Origin: Methanoculleus sp.
GTDB lineage: Archaea > Halobacteriota > Methanomicrobia > Methanomicrobiales > Methanoculleaceae
Assembly: GCA_030156625.1 (NCBI GenBank)
Contig: JASGMC010000008.1
Coordinates: 1 to 39,160 of the forward strand
Direction: 5' to 3'
Length of the DNA stretch: 39,160 nucleotides
Shown piece after piece: positions 6,380-15,534 of this stretch (positions within the stretch are counted from its first letter, which is position 1; the number at the start of each line of letters is the position of its first letter). A program made the position numbers and the translations under genes. The notes beneath the pieces are model-generated. The model had not been told where the DNA came from. It did no database searches and saw only the letters and a program-made list of their open reading frames with translations.

Positions 6380-8158
6380 ATGGTCCCGTGGGAACTCGTA
6401 TTCGCCATCATTCCCGGCCTGATCCTCTTCTTCTACGGGATAGAGAACTTTTCCCGGGAGATCCTCGCGGTCGCGAAAGGCAGTTTCGCGAACATCCTGG
6501 GGCGGCTGACGTCGCGGCCGGTCGTCGGCGCGCTCCTCGGCGCCGTCGTCACCGCCCTTGTGCAGTCGAGCGCGGCGACCACGATCATCACCATCGGGCT
6601 CGTCAACGCCGGGACGCTCTCGTTTCTCCAGAGCCTCGGGATCATCATCGGCTCGAACATCGGGACGACCGTCACCGCCCAGCTCGTCGCCTTCAAGATG
6701 ACCGCTCTCGGGCAGGTGCTGATCCCGGCCGGCTTCCTCGTCGGGATCTTCGGGCGGCGCTACCGGTTCCTGGGGAAACCCATCTTCTACTTCGGCCTGG
6801 TTCTCTTCAGCTTAAACCTCATCTCCACGAGGCTCACGCCGTTCCAGAACGATCCCGCGATCATCGCGCTTGTTGCGGAGTACTCGGCCCTCCCGCTTGC
6901 CATCCTGATCGGGTTCCTCTTCACCACCATGGTGCAGTCGAGTTCCGTAACCACCGGCCTCGTCGTCATCCTCGCCCAGCAGGGCCTGCTCACCCTCCCG
7001 CAGGCGATCCCGATCCTGCTCGGCGCAAACATCGGTTCGACCACGACGACCCTCATCGCCTCCGCGCGGATGAACCTCCACTCCCGGCGTGCGGCGGTGG
7101 CCCACTTCGCCTTCAACCTCGGCGGCGTGCTCCTGATCCTGCCCTTCCTCATACCGTTCGCCGACCTCGTGGCGGCGATCGGCGGGACCGAGGCGCAGAT
7201 GGTGGCGAACGCCCACCTCATCTTCAACCTGATCGCGGCGGCGGCCTTCCTCCTCTTCATCGGGAGGTTCGGGCAGCTCGTGGAGCGGGCGGTGCCCGGG
7301 AGCGAACCCGAGATCCTGATGCGGACGCGCCACCTCGAGGAGGGCATCCCCGACGACACGCAAGCAGGGTTCGCGCTGATCCAGAAGGAACTCAGGCACG
7401 CCCACGAGGTCACACTCGACCTCTTCCGGGCGGCGATGACCTACCTCGCCACGTCGCGGGAGGCGGATTACCAGATGGTCGAGAAGCTCAAGAGCCTGAA
7501 CAACTACCTTGATGGGAGGATAGAACAGGCGCTCCGGGCAGTCTCGGGAAGGCAGCTCTCCGATGGGGAAGCAACCGAGGTGGTCTTCCTGGTGCGGATG
7601 TCAAACGAGATCGAGCGGCTCGGCGACCTCGGAGCCGACCTCGGGGATTTCTTCCGCAGGATGTCCCAAAACGGGAACGGCGCTCCCGCCGGCCTGGTGA
7701 AGAAGACGGAAAGCGTCTACCGGATCCTGGACGAGAACATCGTCGGGCTCGGGCTCCTCTTCCCGAAGATCCTGGATACGACCGTCGCGGAACTCCGCGC
7801 CCGGGACGTCGAACTCCAGCGCGCCATCAACGAGCGCTACCGCGAGCAGCTCGTGAGCCTCAAGAGGGAAGGCGCTTTCGCGGACAGCCGCTACCTGGAG
7901 GTTCTCTCCATCATCGAGGCGGCGAACGCCAGGGTGCGGGATCTCCGCAAGCTTGCCGAGCAGTACTCCGTCCAGAAGAGAAGCGAGCCGGCGTCAATCG
8001 GGGTGGACGACACGCTTTCGCTGCGCAATCCGGTAGCCGGAGATGACCTGCAACGAGTCCCCGACCTCCCGGTCGAGCACCGGATCCCCGGAGTCGACGT
8101 AGAGGAGGGGTGTCCCGGCGAGCTTTCCGGGCGTGGCGACCACGATCAGGTTCCGTAG
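6380..8158 (+). CDS. Na/Pi-cotransporter family protein with PhoU-like C-terminal domain
   Basis: This is a membrane protein of the NptA/PF02690 family, which imports phosphate with sodium. The two inverted-topology repeats carry the hallmark QSS motifs, QSSAATT at residues 62-68 and QSSSVTT at 186-192, each followed by a GxNIG segment (GSNIGTT and GANIGST). About nine hydrophobic segments span residues 6-310. A helical, charged cytoplasmic domain (about 340-535) resembles PhoU and may sense phosphate. Beyond about residue 537 the protein loses family character and runs 165 bp into the 3' end of the convergent NAD-kinase-like gene, as if the native stop had been lost. Substrate specificity beyond the family is inferred. 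Confidence 0.9.
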   Translation: MVPWELVFAIIPGLILFFYGIENFSREILAVAKGSFANILGRLTSRPVVGALLGAVVTALVQSSAATTIITIGLVNAGTLSFLQSLGIIIGSNIGTTVTAQLVAFKMTALGQVLIPAGFLVGIFGRRYRFLGKPIFYFGLVLFSLNLISTRLTPFQNDPAIIALVAEYSALPLAILIGFLFTTMVQSSSVTTGLVVILAQQGLLTLPQAIPILLGANIGSTTTTLIASARMNLHSRRAAVAHFAFNLGGVLLILPFLIPFADLVAAIGGTEAQMVANAHLIFNLIAAAAFLLFIGRFGQLVERAVPGSEPEILMRTRHLEEGIPDDTQAGFALIQKELRHAHEVTLDLFRAAMTYLATSREADYQMVEKLKSLNNYLDGRIEQALRAVSGRQLSDGEATEVVFLVRMSNEIERLGDLGADLGDFFRRMSQNGNGAPAGLVKKTESVYRILDENIVGLGLLFPKILDTTVAELRARDVELQRAINERYREQLVSLKREGAFADSRYLEVLSIIEAANARVRDLRKLAEQYSVQKRSEPASIGVDDTLSLRNPVAGDDLQRVPDLPVEHRIPGVDVEEGCPGELSGRGDHDQVP

Positions 8159-9100
8159 TCCGGCCTTCCGGAGCACTGCCGGGCTGATCTGCTGGTTCCC
8201 CCGGCCGAGGACGAACCCCTGCGCCCCGATGGGGCTTACGACGATCTTCGCCAGCGGAAATTTGTCGAGGAGGGCGAGCAGCGTCCGTTCATCGACGTCG
8301 CGGGCGACGACTTCCCCGTTCCTGACGGCATCTACCCCGAGCAGCGTCGGGGCGAGCCCGAGCCGTTCCAGGATCCGTGCCGTCGTGCTCCCGGCGCCGA
8401 CGACATAAAGCGTCTCCGGCAGCATGATCTCGTTGATGAACGCGGCGATATCGTCCTTCGCCCGCTCCTCGTCCTGCTGCTCGAAGACCTGCTTCCCGCC
8501 CTGCGTCCGCTCCGGGATGTAAGGGACGCATGCATACCCGTAGAGCCGGGCGGCAAGACGGCCCGAGCGGTAAGCCTCCTCGTCGACGTCCATCACCTCG
8601 GAGTCCCGGCAGTCGATCCGCCCGGCCTGTCGGATGAGGTCGGCCGCCGCCGCCGGGTTGACCGCAAAGACCGCCGAGTACATCTTCACCCCGGCGGGAA
8701 TGCCGAGGACCGGGATTGATCGCCCCACAACGTCGAAGACATCCCGGGCCGTCCCGTCCCCGCCGCAGAAGACGATCAGGTCGACCCCCGCATCAAGGAA
8801 CGCCCGGCACGCGGCCTTCGTGTCGGCGGCACTCGTCGGGGCGGCGGGCCGGTAGAGGATGGTGTAGCGGTCGATCCCCACACTCGCGAGGGCGTCTTCG
8901 CCCATCGGCGTCGCACAGGTGCACCACGCGATATCGTCGCCCAAAAGTTGGGAGAGAGTCTGCACCGCACGATCGGCCGAGCGTGGGACCGCCCCCCGGC
9001 GGATCGCCTCAGCGACCGCTCCGTCCGTCCCCTTCAGCCCCACGGCGCCGCCCATCCCGGCGACCGGGTTGAGCAAAAACCCGACGGTCAGTCTCATCAC
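7994..9100 (-). CDS. ATP-NAD kinase-like protein (COG3199 family)
   Basis: This 368-residue protein belongs to the predicted polyphosphate/ATP NAD kinase group of the NAD kinase/diacylglycerol kinase fold. It shows the N-terminal GFLLNPVAGMGG, the nucleotide-binding GGDGTARD at residues 113-120, and the subgroup features IPAGVKMYSAVFAVNP and GNQQISPAVLRK. It would phosphorylate NAD to NADP or a related substrate in the cytosol; activity is inferred. The C-terminal TPLLYVDSGDPVLDREV is typical, so this gene's 3' end is genuine and the overlap with the convergent transporter gene is more likely an extension of the transporter. Either GTG 9100 or the adjacent ATG 9097 could be the start. Confidence 0.88.
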   Translation of the reverse strand: MMRLTVGFLLNPVAGMGGAVGLKGTDGAVAEAIRRGAVPRSADRAVQTLSQLLGDDIAWCTCATPMGEDALASVGIDRYTILYRPAAPTSAADTKAACRAFLDAGVDLIVFCGGDGTARDVFDVVGRSIPVLGIPAGVKMYSAVFAVNPAAAADLIRQAGRIDCRDSEVMDVDEEAYRSGRLAARLYGYACVPYIPERTQGGKQVFEQQDEERAKDDIAAFINEIMLPETLYVVGAGSTTARILERLGLAPTLLGVDAVRNGEVVARDVDERTLLALLDKFPLAKIVVSPIGAQGFVLGRGNQQISPAVLRKAGLRNLIVVATPGKLAGTPLLYVDSGDPVLDREVGDSLQVISGYRIAQRKRVVHPD

Positions 9101-9124
9101 TCTATTCTTGCCCGCCCGGGTATA

Positions 9125-9931
9125 TCAGGTTCGGGATTGAGGAACGAGCCCGCGCCGGAGCGTCACGATCGCCGTCACGAGCGCTTCGTGCATTCCGGTC
9201 TCATCGCCCGCGTGCTCCTCGATCAGCCGGACGAGCGCGCTCCCCACGATGACGCCGTTCGCACCGGCGGCTGCGACCGCAGCCACATGCTCCGGACGCG
9301 AAATCCCGAACCCGACGGCGAGCGGGAGGTCCGTCTTCTCCCGCACCGCGCCGACCAGCCCGGTGAGGTTGGGGGGGAGCCGGTCGCGCTCGCCGGTAAC
9401 CCCCTCGAGCGAGATCAGGTAGACAAACCCGGAGGCTTCCCGGAGAATCGCGTGCTGTCGCTCCGGCGACGTCGTCGGGGCGATGAGGGCGATCCGGTCG
9501 ATGCCGTGCCGGGCTGCGTACGGCGCGACCTCGCCCGATTCCTCGACAGGGAGGTCGACGATGAGGACGCCGTCCGCACCGGCGGCGGCGGCTTCCGCAA
9601 AGAACCGGTCGGCTCCCCGGCGGTAGACGATGTTGTAGTAGGTGAAGAGGACGAGGGGCAGCGCCGGCGCATACCCCCTGACCCGCCGGACGAGGCCGAA
9701 GACGTCGTCCGGGGTGGTGCCTGCCCGGAGGGCGCGGACGTGCGCCCGCTCGATCACGGGGCCGTCCGCCACCGGGTCGGAGTAGGGGACGGCGATCTCG
9801 AGGAGGTCGACGCCCGCGTCGATCATCGTGGTCGCCACCCCAAACGACGCCTCGATGCCGGGGTCTCCGGCGACGGTAAAGCCGATGAAGACCGGGTTCT
9901 TCCGGGCAAAGAGGTCGTCGATCCGGCTCAT
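9125..9931 (-). CDS. trpA: tryptophan synthase alpha subunit
   Basis: TrpA cleaves indole-3-glycerol phosphate to indole and glyceraldehyde 3-phosphate and passes indole to TrpB. The 268-residue length is normal for this TIM barrel. The catalytic Glu45 ([11 protein letters not shown]) and Asp56 (VADGPVI) stand 11 residues apart as in the known enzymes. The phosphate-binding stretches [11 protein letters not shown] and GVIVGSALV are present. It is the last gene of the operon; its ATG overlaps the trpB stop as ATGA. Confidence 0.97.
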   Translation of the reverse strand: MSRIDDLFARKNPVFIGFTVAGDPGIEASFGVATTMIDAGVDLLEIAVPYSDPVADGPVIERAHVRALRAGTTPDDVFGLVRRVRGYAPALPLVLFTYYNIVYRRGADRFFAEAAAAGADGVLIVDLPVEESGEVAPYAARHGIDRIALIAPTTSPERQHAILREASGFVYLISLEGVTGERDRLPPNLTGLVGAVREKTDLPLAVGFGISRPEHVAAVAAAGANGVIVGSALVRLIEEHAGDETGMHEALVTAIVTLRRGLVPQSRT

Positions 9932-11100
9932 GCGACGCCCCCGTGAAGGCTCGCGACATCCGCGACGTCTTTGTCGCCCCTCCCCGAGAGGTTGACGACG
10001 AGAATGTCATCCCGGTCGAGGTCGCCGGCCGCCCGGAGGGCGTAGGCGACCGCATGGGCGGACTCGAGCGCCGGGATGATCCCCTCGGTGCGGGAGAGGC
10101 GGCGGAAGGCCGCGAGTGCTTCGGCGTCGGTGACCGCCTCGTAGCGGACCCGCCCGGAATCCTTCAGCATGGCGTGCTCGGGCCCGACGGAGGGATGGTC
10201 GAGGCCCGCCGCGATGGAGTGCGTCTCGAGCGCCTGGCCGTCGTCGTCCTGGAGGAGGTAGGAGAGCGCTCCCTGAAAGACCCCGACCGAGCCACCGCAG
10301 AGCGAAGCCCCGTGGCGACCGGACTCGAGCCCCTCGCCCCCCGCCTCCACGCCGACCAGCGCGACGTCGTCGTTCACGAACGGATAGAAGATGCCGATCG
10401 CGTTCGAACCCCCGCCGACGCAGGCGACGACGGTATCGGGGAGTCTTCCTTCCCGCTCGAGCACCTGCCGCCGCGCCTCCTCGCCGATGACCGACTGGAA
10501 GTCGCGGACGATCCGGGGGAAGGGGTGCGGGCCGACGCAGGAGCCGAGCAGGTAATGGGTCTCCCGGAGGTTCGCCACCCAGTCGCGCATCGCCGCGTTG
10601 ATGGCGTCCTTCAAGGTCCGCGTCCCGGAAGCGACCGGGACGACCCGGGCCCCCAGGAGTTCCATCCGAAATACGTTGAGCGCCTGGCGCCGGGTATCCA
10701 CCTCGCCCATATAGACCTCGACGGGCAGATCGAGGGCTGCACCCGCGATTGCCGTCGCGACGCCGTGCTGTCCGGCGCCGGTCTCGGCGATGAGCCGGCG
10801 CTTGCCCATGAACTTCGCCATGAGCGCCTGGCCGAGGGTGTTGTTCAGCTTGTGCGCACCGCCGTGGAGGAGGTCCTCGCGCTTTAAGTAGACCCGACAG
10901 CCGAGGTCGCGGGAGAGGTTCTCGCAGTAGGTGAGCGGAGTCTCCCGGCCGGCGTACTCGTGCAGGTACCAGTCGAGCCGGCGGGAGAACTCCGGGTCCT
11001 CGCGGACCCGGGCGTAGGTCTCCTCAAGTTCGATCAGCGCGCTCATCAGCGTCTCGGGCACGTACTGCCCGCCATATACTCCGTATCGTCCTGCTTTCAT
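9928..11100 (-). CDS. trpB: tryptophan synthase beta subunit (TrpB1)
   Basis: TrpB condenses indole with L-serine to tryptophan using pyridoxal phosphate. The 390-residue protein has the PLP lysine Lys84 in GGAHKLNN, the substrate loop ETGAGQHG, the phosphate-binding GGGSNAIG and the C-terminal [25 protein letters not shown] is a typical N-terminus, so I chose the ATG at 11100, which overlaps the trpF stop as ATGA, over longer in-frame options. It partners with TrpA directly downstream. A second, TrpB2-type paralogue opens the same operon. Confidence 0.97.
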   Translation of the reverse strand: MKAGRYGVYGGQYVPETLMSALIELEETYARVREDPEFSRRLDWYLHEYAGRETPLTYCENLSRDLGCRVYLKREDLLHGGAHKLNNTLGQALMAKFMGKRRLIAETGAGQHGVATAIAGAALDLPVEVYMGEVDTRRQALNVFRMELLGARVVPVASGTRTLKDAINAAMRDWVANLRETHYLLGSCVGPHPFPRIVRDFQSVIGEEARRQVLEREGRLPDTVVACVGGGSNAIGIFYPFVNDDVALVGVEAGGEGLESGRHGASLCGGSVGVFQGALSYLLQDDDGQALETHSIAAGLDHPSVGPEHAMLKDSGRVRYEAVTDAEALAAFRRLSRTEGIIPALESAHAVAYALRAAGDLDRDDILVVNLSGRGDKDVADVASLHGGVA

Positions 11101-11669
11101 GGACTCGCCGTCCTGCACATCTTCACGAACGCCCTCACGAGACGCTCGTCCTTGACCCCCGGCGCCGCCTCGACGCCTGAAGCGACGTCGACGGCGTAGG
11201 GCCGCACCGCCCGTATCGCCTCCGCCACGTTGCCGGGGGCGAGGCCGCCCGCGAGGATGACCGGCACCGGCGAGGATGCCACGCACTCCCGGGCATACGC
11301 GGGATCGAACGCCCGTCCGGTGCCGTGGCTGCCGTCGACGATCACCGCGGCGCAGTCGTCCCGCAGGGGGTCGCCGGGCGAGAGCATCCGGATGACCCGC
11401 ACCCCTGCATCACGGGGCACCTCCAGATCGCCCGCAACCTGCACCGCGTCCGGCCGCGAGAAGAGGATCGCCGCGAGGTCTTCGGGCCGGTCGGTCGATG
11501 TGACGGCGACCGTGGTCACGAACGGCGGAACCGCCGCAAATATCTCCCGCGCCCGGTCAGGGGTTACGGACCGCGGCGAGGGGCTCGCGAGCACCACGCC
11601 GATCGCGTCGGCTCCCGCCGCCACGGCGAGAAGTGCGTCGCCGACGGTGGTGATCCCGCAGATCTTCAC
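11097..11669 (-). CDS. trpF: phosphoribosylanthranilate isomerase
   Basis: TrpF isomerises phosphoribosylanthranilate in the third pathway step. The 190-residue TIM barrel starts V(M)[12 protein letters not shown], with the catalytic Cys4, and has [10 protein letters not shown] with the general-acid Asp and [11 protein letters not shown] for phosphate binding. The GTG at 11669 is chosen because it overlaps the trpC stop as GTGA, the same coupling seen along the operon, and places KICGIT at the N-terminus as in homologues. Longer in-frame starts would run into trpC. Confidence 0.95.
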   Translation of the reverse strand: MKICGITTVGDALLAVAAGADAIGVVLASPSPRSVTPDRAREIFAAVPPFVTTVAVTSTDRPEDLAAILFSRPDAVQVAGDLEVPRDAGVRVIRMLSPGDPLRDDCAAVIVDGSHGTGRAFDPAYARECVASSPVPVILAGGLAPGNVAEAIRAVRPYAVDVASGVEAAPGVKDERLVRAFVKMCRTASP

Positions 11670-12424
11670 GCGAATACAAACCCCTCCAGTCTTTTCCGCC
11701 GGTCCCGGGCCGACATCAGGGCGGACCCGATCAGGAACGCGTCGCAGTGCCTCCCGAGGTTCCTGACGTCGTAGGGCCACATGATGCCGCTCTCGGAGAC
11801 CACGGTTCTCCCATCGTCGCGTGCCGCCTCCGCAAGGCGGGCTGTCGTCGAGAGATCGATCGTCATCGTCTCGAGGTTGCGGTTGTTGATCCCGATAAGG
11901 TTCGTCTCGGTGGCAAGAGCACGCTCCATCTCGCTTCTATTGTGGACCTCGACGAGCGGCTCAAGACCGAGCGTGCGTGCCTTGTCGACGAACGCAGGGA
12001 GCCGGTCCCCGAGCACCCGGGCGATCAGGAGGACGGCGTCGGCGCCGAGCGCCCGGGTCTCCCCGAGCTGGCGTTCGTCGATGATGAAGTCCTTCCTCAG
12101 GATCGGCACCGGGACCGCACGCCGCACCCGGACGAGGAACTCAGGGCTCCCCCCAAAGTAGGTGGGTTCGGTGAGCACCGAGAGCCCGGCGGCCCCGGCG
12201 GCGGCGAACTCCCGGGCAATCGCCTCGGGGGTGCAGCCGTCGTGAATCCTGCCGCGGGACGGGGAGGCGTACTTCACCTCGGCGATGATCGCGTGCCTGT
12301 CCCGGCACGCCCGGATGGCCGCTTCAAGGCTCTGGTGGGGCATCCCCACGGTCTCCACGGCCGGAAGAGGGCCGAGGCTGTCGAGGCGCTCGCCGGTCGA
12401 CCTGATGATCTCGTCGAGGATCAT
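11666..12424 (-). CDS. trpC: indole-3-glycerol phosphate synthase
   Basis: TrpC closes the indole ring. The 252-residue protein has the family landmarks IAEVKYASPSRGRI with the catalytic Lys, PILRKDFIIDERQL with the second Lys, LEPLVEVHNRSEM with the catalytic Glu, and IGINNRNLETM followed by VSESGI. The ATG at 12424 overlaps the trpD stop as ATGA. It is a stand-alone enzyme, not fused to TrpF as in some bacteria. Confidence 0.96.
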   Translation of the reverse strand: MILDEIIRSTGERLDSLGPLPAVETVGMPHQSLEAAIRACRDRHAIIAEVKYASPSRGRIHDGCTPEAIAREFAAAGAAGLSVLTEPTYFGGSPEFLVRVRRAVPVPILRKDFIIDERQLGETRALGADAVLLIARVLGDRLPAFVDKARTLGLEPLVEVHNRSEMERALATETNLIGINNRNLETMTIDLSTTARLAEAARDDGRTVVSESGIMWPYDVRNLGRHCDAFLIGSALMSARDRRKRLEGFVFA

Positions 12425-13437
12425 GCCCCGCCTCCGGTCGCCTCGATCAGCCGGCGGAGCCGGTCCAGCGCCGCCCCCGAGTCGATCGACGCCTCCGCAC
12501 GACTGACGCCCCCGGCGATGCCGCCGGCCTTCCCGCCGAGGTAGATCGCCGCCCCGGCGTTGAGGAGGACGATATCCCGGGCGGGGCCGTTCTCGCCCGC
12601 GAGGACGGCAAGGAGGGTCGCCGCGTTCTCCTCCGGCCTCCCACCCCGAATGGCGGCGACGGACGAGCACGGGATCCCGAACTCCGTGCAGTCGAGGGTG
12701 TAGGCCAGGACCTCGCCGTTCCGGAGCTCCGCGACCGTCGTCGGCCCGGCGGTCGCGATCTCGTCGAGCCCCGCACCGTGGACCACCATCGCCCGCTCCG
12801 CCCCGAGATCCCCGAGCACCCGGGCGACCGGAAGGGTCAGGCGGGGGTCGTAGACGCCGAGGAGGTGGGCTCCGGCACCTGCCGGGTTCGTGAGGGGACC
12901 GAGGAGGTTGAAGACCGTCCGGATCCCGATCTCCTGCCGGGCCGACCGGGCATACTGCATCGCCGGGTGGTAGGCCGGGGCGAAGAGGAAGGCGATCCCG
13001 GCGGCCGAAAGAACCCCCGCGACCCGGTCGGGCGGGATCGCGACCGAGACCCCGAGCGCCTCGAGGACGTCGGCCGAGCCGCACCGGCTCGATACCCCCC
13101 GGTTCCCGTGCTTCACGATCGGGACACCCGCTCCGGCCGCGACGAAGGCGGCCGCGGTGCTGATGTTGAAGGTCCCCGCACCGTCGCCCCCGGTCCCGCA
13201 GGTATCCACCCGCGCCTCCCGGGCCGGGAGGGTGACCGGAACAGCCGCCGCCCGCATCGCCCGGGCGAACGCCGCGATCTCGGCGACGGTCTCCCCTTTC
13301 ATCCGGAGCGCCGTGAGAAATCCGCCGATCTGGGCGGGGGTCGCCGTCCCCTGCATGATCTCCTCCATCACCCCTCCCGCCTCGGCCGGGGTGAGGTCCG
13401 TGCCCGAGGAGACCCGGGCGATCGCCTCGCGGATCAT
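12421..13437 (-). CDS. trpD: anthranilate phosphoribosyltransferase
   Basis: TrpD joins anthranilate to PRPP. The 338-residue protein carries the PRPP and metal-binding DTCGTGGDG (residues 78-86), NISTAAA, KHGNRGVSSRCGSADVLEALG (from residue 109), FLFAPAYHPAM and GPLTNPA, all diagnostic for the family. The start at 13437 overlaps the trpG stop as ATGA. It is not fused to TrpG. Confidence 0.96.
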   Translation of the reverse strand: MIREAIARVSSGTDLTPAEAGGVMEEIMQGTATPAQIGGFLTALRMKGETVAEIAAFARAMRAAAVPVTLPAREARVDTCGTGGDGAGTFNISTAAAFVAAGAGVPIVKHGNRGVSSRCGSADVLEALGVSVAIPPDRVAGVLSAAGIAFLFAPAYHPAMQYARSARQEIGIRTVFNLLGPLTNPAGAGAHLLGVYDPRLTLPVARVLGDLGAERAMVVHGAGLDEIATAGPTTVAELRNGEVLAYTLDCTEFGIPCSSVAAIRGGRPEENAATLLAVLAGENGPARDIVLLNAGAAIYLGGKAGGIAGGVSRAEASIDSGAALDRLRRLIEATGGGA

Positions 13438-14015
13438 GCCGCACCTCCCGGGCCGAAGAGGAAGTTTGCCACCAATCGGGTCCCCTCGGGGGTGAGGATG
13501 CTCTCCGGGTGGAACTGCACCCCCTCGATCGGGAACTCCCGGTGCCGGACGCCCATGACCGCCCCGTCGTCGTCGCTCTGGGCGGTCACTTCGAGGCAGT
13601 CGGGGACCGTGGCGGGGTCGATGACGAGCGAGTGGTAACGGGTCGCGACGAGGGGATCGGGCACGCCCGCGTAGACCCCCGCACCGTCGTGCCGGACGAC
13701 CGACCGCTTCCCGTGCATCAGCCGGTCCGCCCGGGCGATGTGCGCCCCGAAGGCGAGGCCGATCGCCTGGTGGCCGAGGCAGACCCCGAGCGTCGGGACG
13801 GTCCTGCTGATCGTGCCGAGGACCTCCCGGTAGAGGCCGCACTCACGGGGATGCCCCGGGCCGGGCGAGAGGACGACCCGGTCGAAAGATGCGGAACAAA
13901 TCCGCTCAAACGGCGTATCGCTCTTCACCACGACCGGTTCCGCCCCGAGCACCCCGATCTGCTGGCAGAGGTTGAAGGTGAAACTGTCGTAACTGTCGAT
14001 GACGAGCACCCGCAT
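13434..14015 (-). CDS. trpG: anthranilate synthase component II (glutamine amidotransferase)
   Basis: TrpG hydrolyses glutamine and delivers ammonia to TrpE. The 193-residue class I amidotransferase has IDSYDSFTFNLCQ at its N-terminus, the oxyanion motif LSPGPGHP, the nucleophile Cys79 in GVCLGHQAIG, and His169 and Glu171 in QFHPES to complete the triad. The ATG at 14015 overlaps the trpE stop by one base (TAATG), consistent with coupled synthesis of the two subunits. Confidence 0.96.
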   Translation of the reverse strand: MRVLVIDSYDSFTFNLCQQIGVLGAEPVVVKSDTPFERICSASFDRVVLSPGPGHPRECGLYREVLGTISRTVPTLGVCLGHQAIGLAFGAHIARADRLMHGKRSVVRHDGAGVYAGVPDPLVATRYHSLVIDPATVPDCLEVTAQSDDDGAVMGVRHREFPIEGVQFHPESILTPEGTRLVANFLFGPGGAA

Positions 14016-15534
14016 TACGGCACCTCCGCGCCGAGCGCCGCAAGCATCGCCCGCCCTTTGTTCTCGGTCTCGATCCATTCCCGGCCGGGGTCGGAGTCGG
14101 CCACGATCCCGGCCCCCACCTGGACGGAGGCGACCCCGTTCTCCACGATGACCGTCCGGATGGCTATCGCAAGGTCCATCGTGCCGGTAAAGCCGATGTA
14201 GCCGACGGCTCCGGCGTAGATCCCGCGCCGGAGCCCCTCCGTCTCGCCGATGATCTGCATCGCCCGGACCTTCGGGGCGCCCGAAACGGTTCCCGCGGGG
14301 AAACAGGACCGGAGGGCGTCGAACCGGTCGCATCCCTCCCGGAGCCTCCCCGAGACCGTCGAGACGATGTGCTGGACGTGCGAGAACCGCTCGACGGTCA
14401 TGAACCCCTCCACCGAGACGCTCCCGAAGGCGGAGACCGCCCCGACGTCGTTTCTCGCAAGGTCGACGAGCATGATGTGCTCGGCACGCTCCTTCTCGTC
14501 GGCCAGGAGCTCGGCCGCGAGGCTGTCGTCCTCCGCCGGGGTCCGCCCCCGCGGCCGGGTGCCGGCGATCGGGACGGTCGTCACCCGGCCGTTCTCCACC
14601 CGGACGAGCATCTCGGGGCTGCTCCCGGCGACCTGGCAGTCCCCGAAGTCCAGGTAGTACATGTAGGGGCTCGGGTTTCTCGCCCGCAGCCGCCGGTAGA
14701 CATCGAACGGATCGCCCTCGATCCGGCAGGTGAGCCTCCGGGAGAGGACCGCCTGGAAGATGTCGCCTGCCGCGATATGCTCCTTGATCCGCATGACCGC
14801 CCCCGAGAACTCCTCCGGGGTGCAGGACGATGCCACGACCCCGGAGGGGCCCGGTTCACCCGGGCGTGCCGGGGAAAGATCGCGTATCCGGGCGATCCTT
14901 CCGGCGATTGCGTCCCGGCCCCGGTAATATTCCTCCTCTGCATCGGCTCCGTCGACAAGGAGCAGGTTCTCGACGACCGCGAGCCGTTCTCTCCGGTGGT
15001 CGAGGGCGAGGCAGTCCCGTGCCAGCATGAACCGGGCGACGGGCTCCTCGCGATCCTCCGCCGTCTCCACCCGGGGCATCGGGTGGATAGAAGAAATGAG
15101 GTCGTAGGAGAAGTAGCCGGCAAGCCCGCCGGAAAACCTCTCGAGCCGCGAGGAGGCGACCCGGAACCGGCTCATGAACGAGCGGACGGCGTCGAGGGGG
15201 TCGGCGGCCTCGATGCCGGCGGCAACCTCGCGGATGCGCCGGTCGCCGGAGACGGTCAGCGTGCCGTCGGAGGCCACGGCGACGGTCGCGGCCGGGGCGG
15301 TGCAGATGAAGGAGTAACGGGCGGTCTTCTCGCTTCCCTCGAGCGACTCCAGCAGGAACCCGGGTCCTTCGCGGAGAGAGGCGTAGAGGTCGGCCGGTGA
15401 AGGCCCGGGGAGCGGGATCTCTCTATATACCGGGACGACGAGAGGCCGGCCGCCCGCGTTCGCCGCGGCGACGACCTCTTCGCATCCCGGGTCCAGGTTC
15501 GGCTCTCTTAGAGCGCTGTCCAGTCCACCGGCAT
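14015..15534 (-). CDS. trpE: anthranilate synthase component I, 5' end apparently frameshifted
   Basis: TrpE makes anthranilate from chorismate. The body is intact: FLLESLEGSEKTARYSFI, YFSYD, AGDIFQAVLSRR, PSPYMYYLDFGD, the PIAGTRPRGRTPAED block, DLARNDVGAVS, FPAGTVSGAPKVRAM, YAGAVGYIGFTG and the C-terminal VQVGAGIVADSDP. Homology continues upstream of the first in-frame GTG (15277), through REPNLDPGCEEVVAAANAGGRPLVVPVYREIPLPGPSP, but that reading frame has no ATG, GTG or TTG at all. An ATG at 15534 overlaps the trpB2 stop (TGATG), exactly like other junctions here, but reads MPVDWTAL and then a TAA; a one-base shift near 15505-15511 would join it to the TrpE frame. Either the sequence has a 1-bp error or mutation, or a CTG (15523) starts translation. 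I give the span from the coupled ATG. Confidence 0.85.

Noticed and set aside
9943-10887. Plus-strand open frame of 314 codons
   Set aside because: It is the shadow of trpB, which has full family motifs on the minus strand.
15505-15534. Programmed frameshift in trpE at CTC TAA
   Set aside because: The shift needed is -1 (or +2), whereas stop-codon slippage of this kind is usually +1, and no stimulatory structure is evident. A sequence error or a CTG start is simpler, so I list it only as an option.
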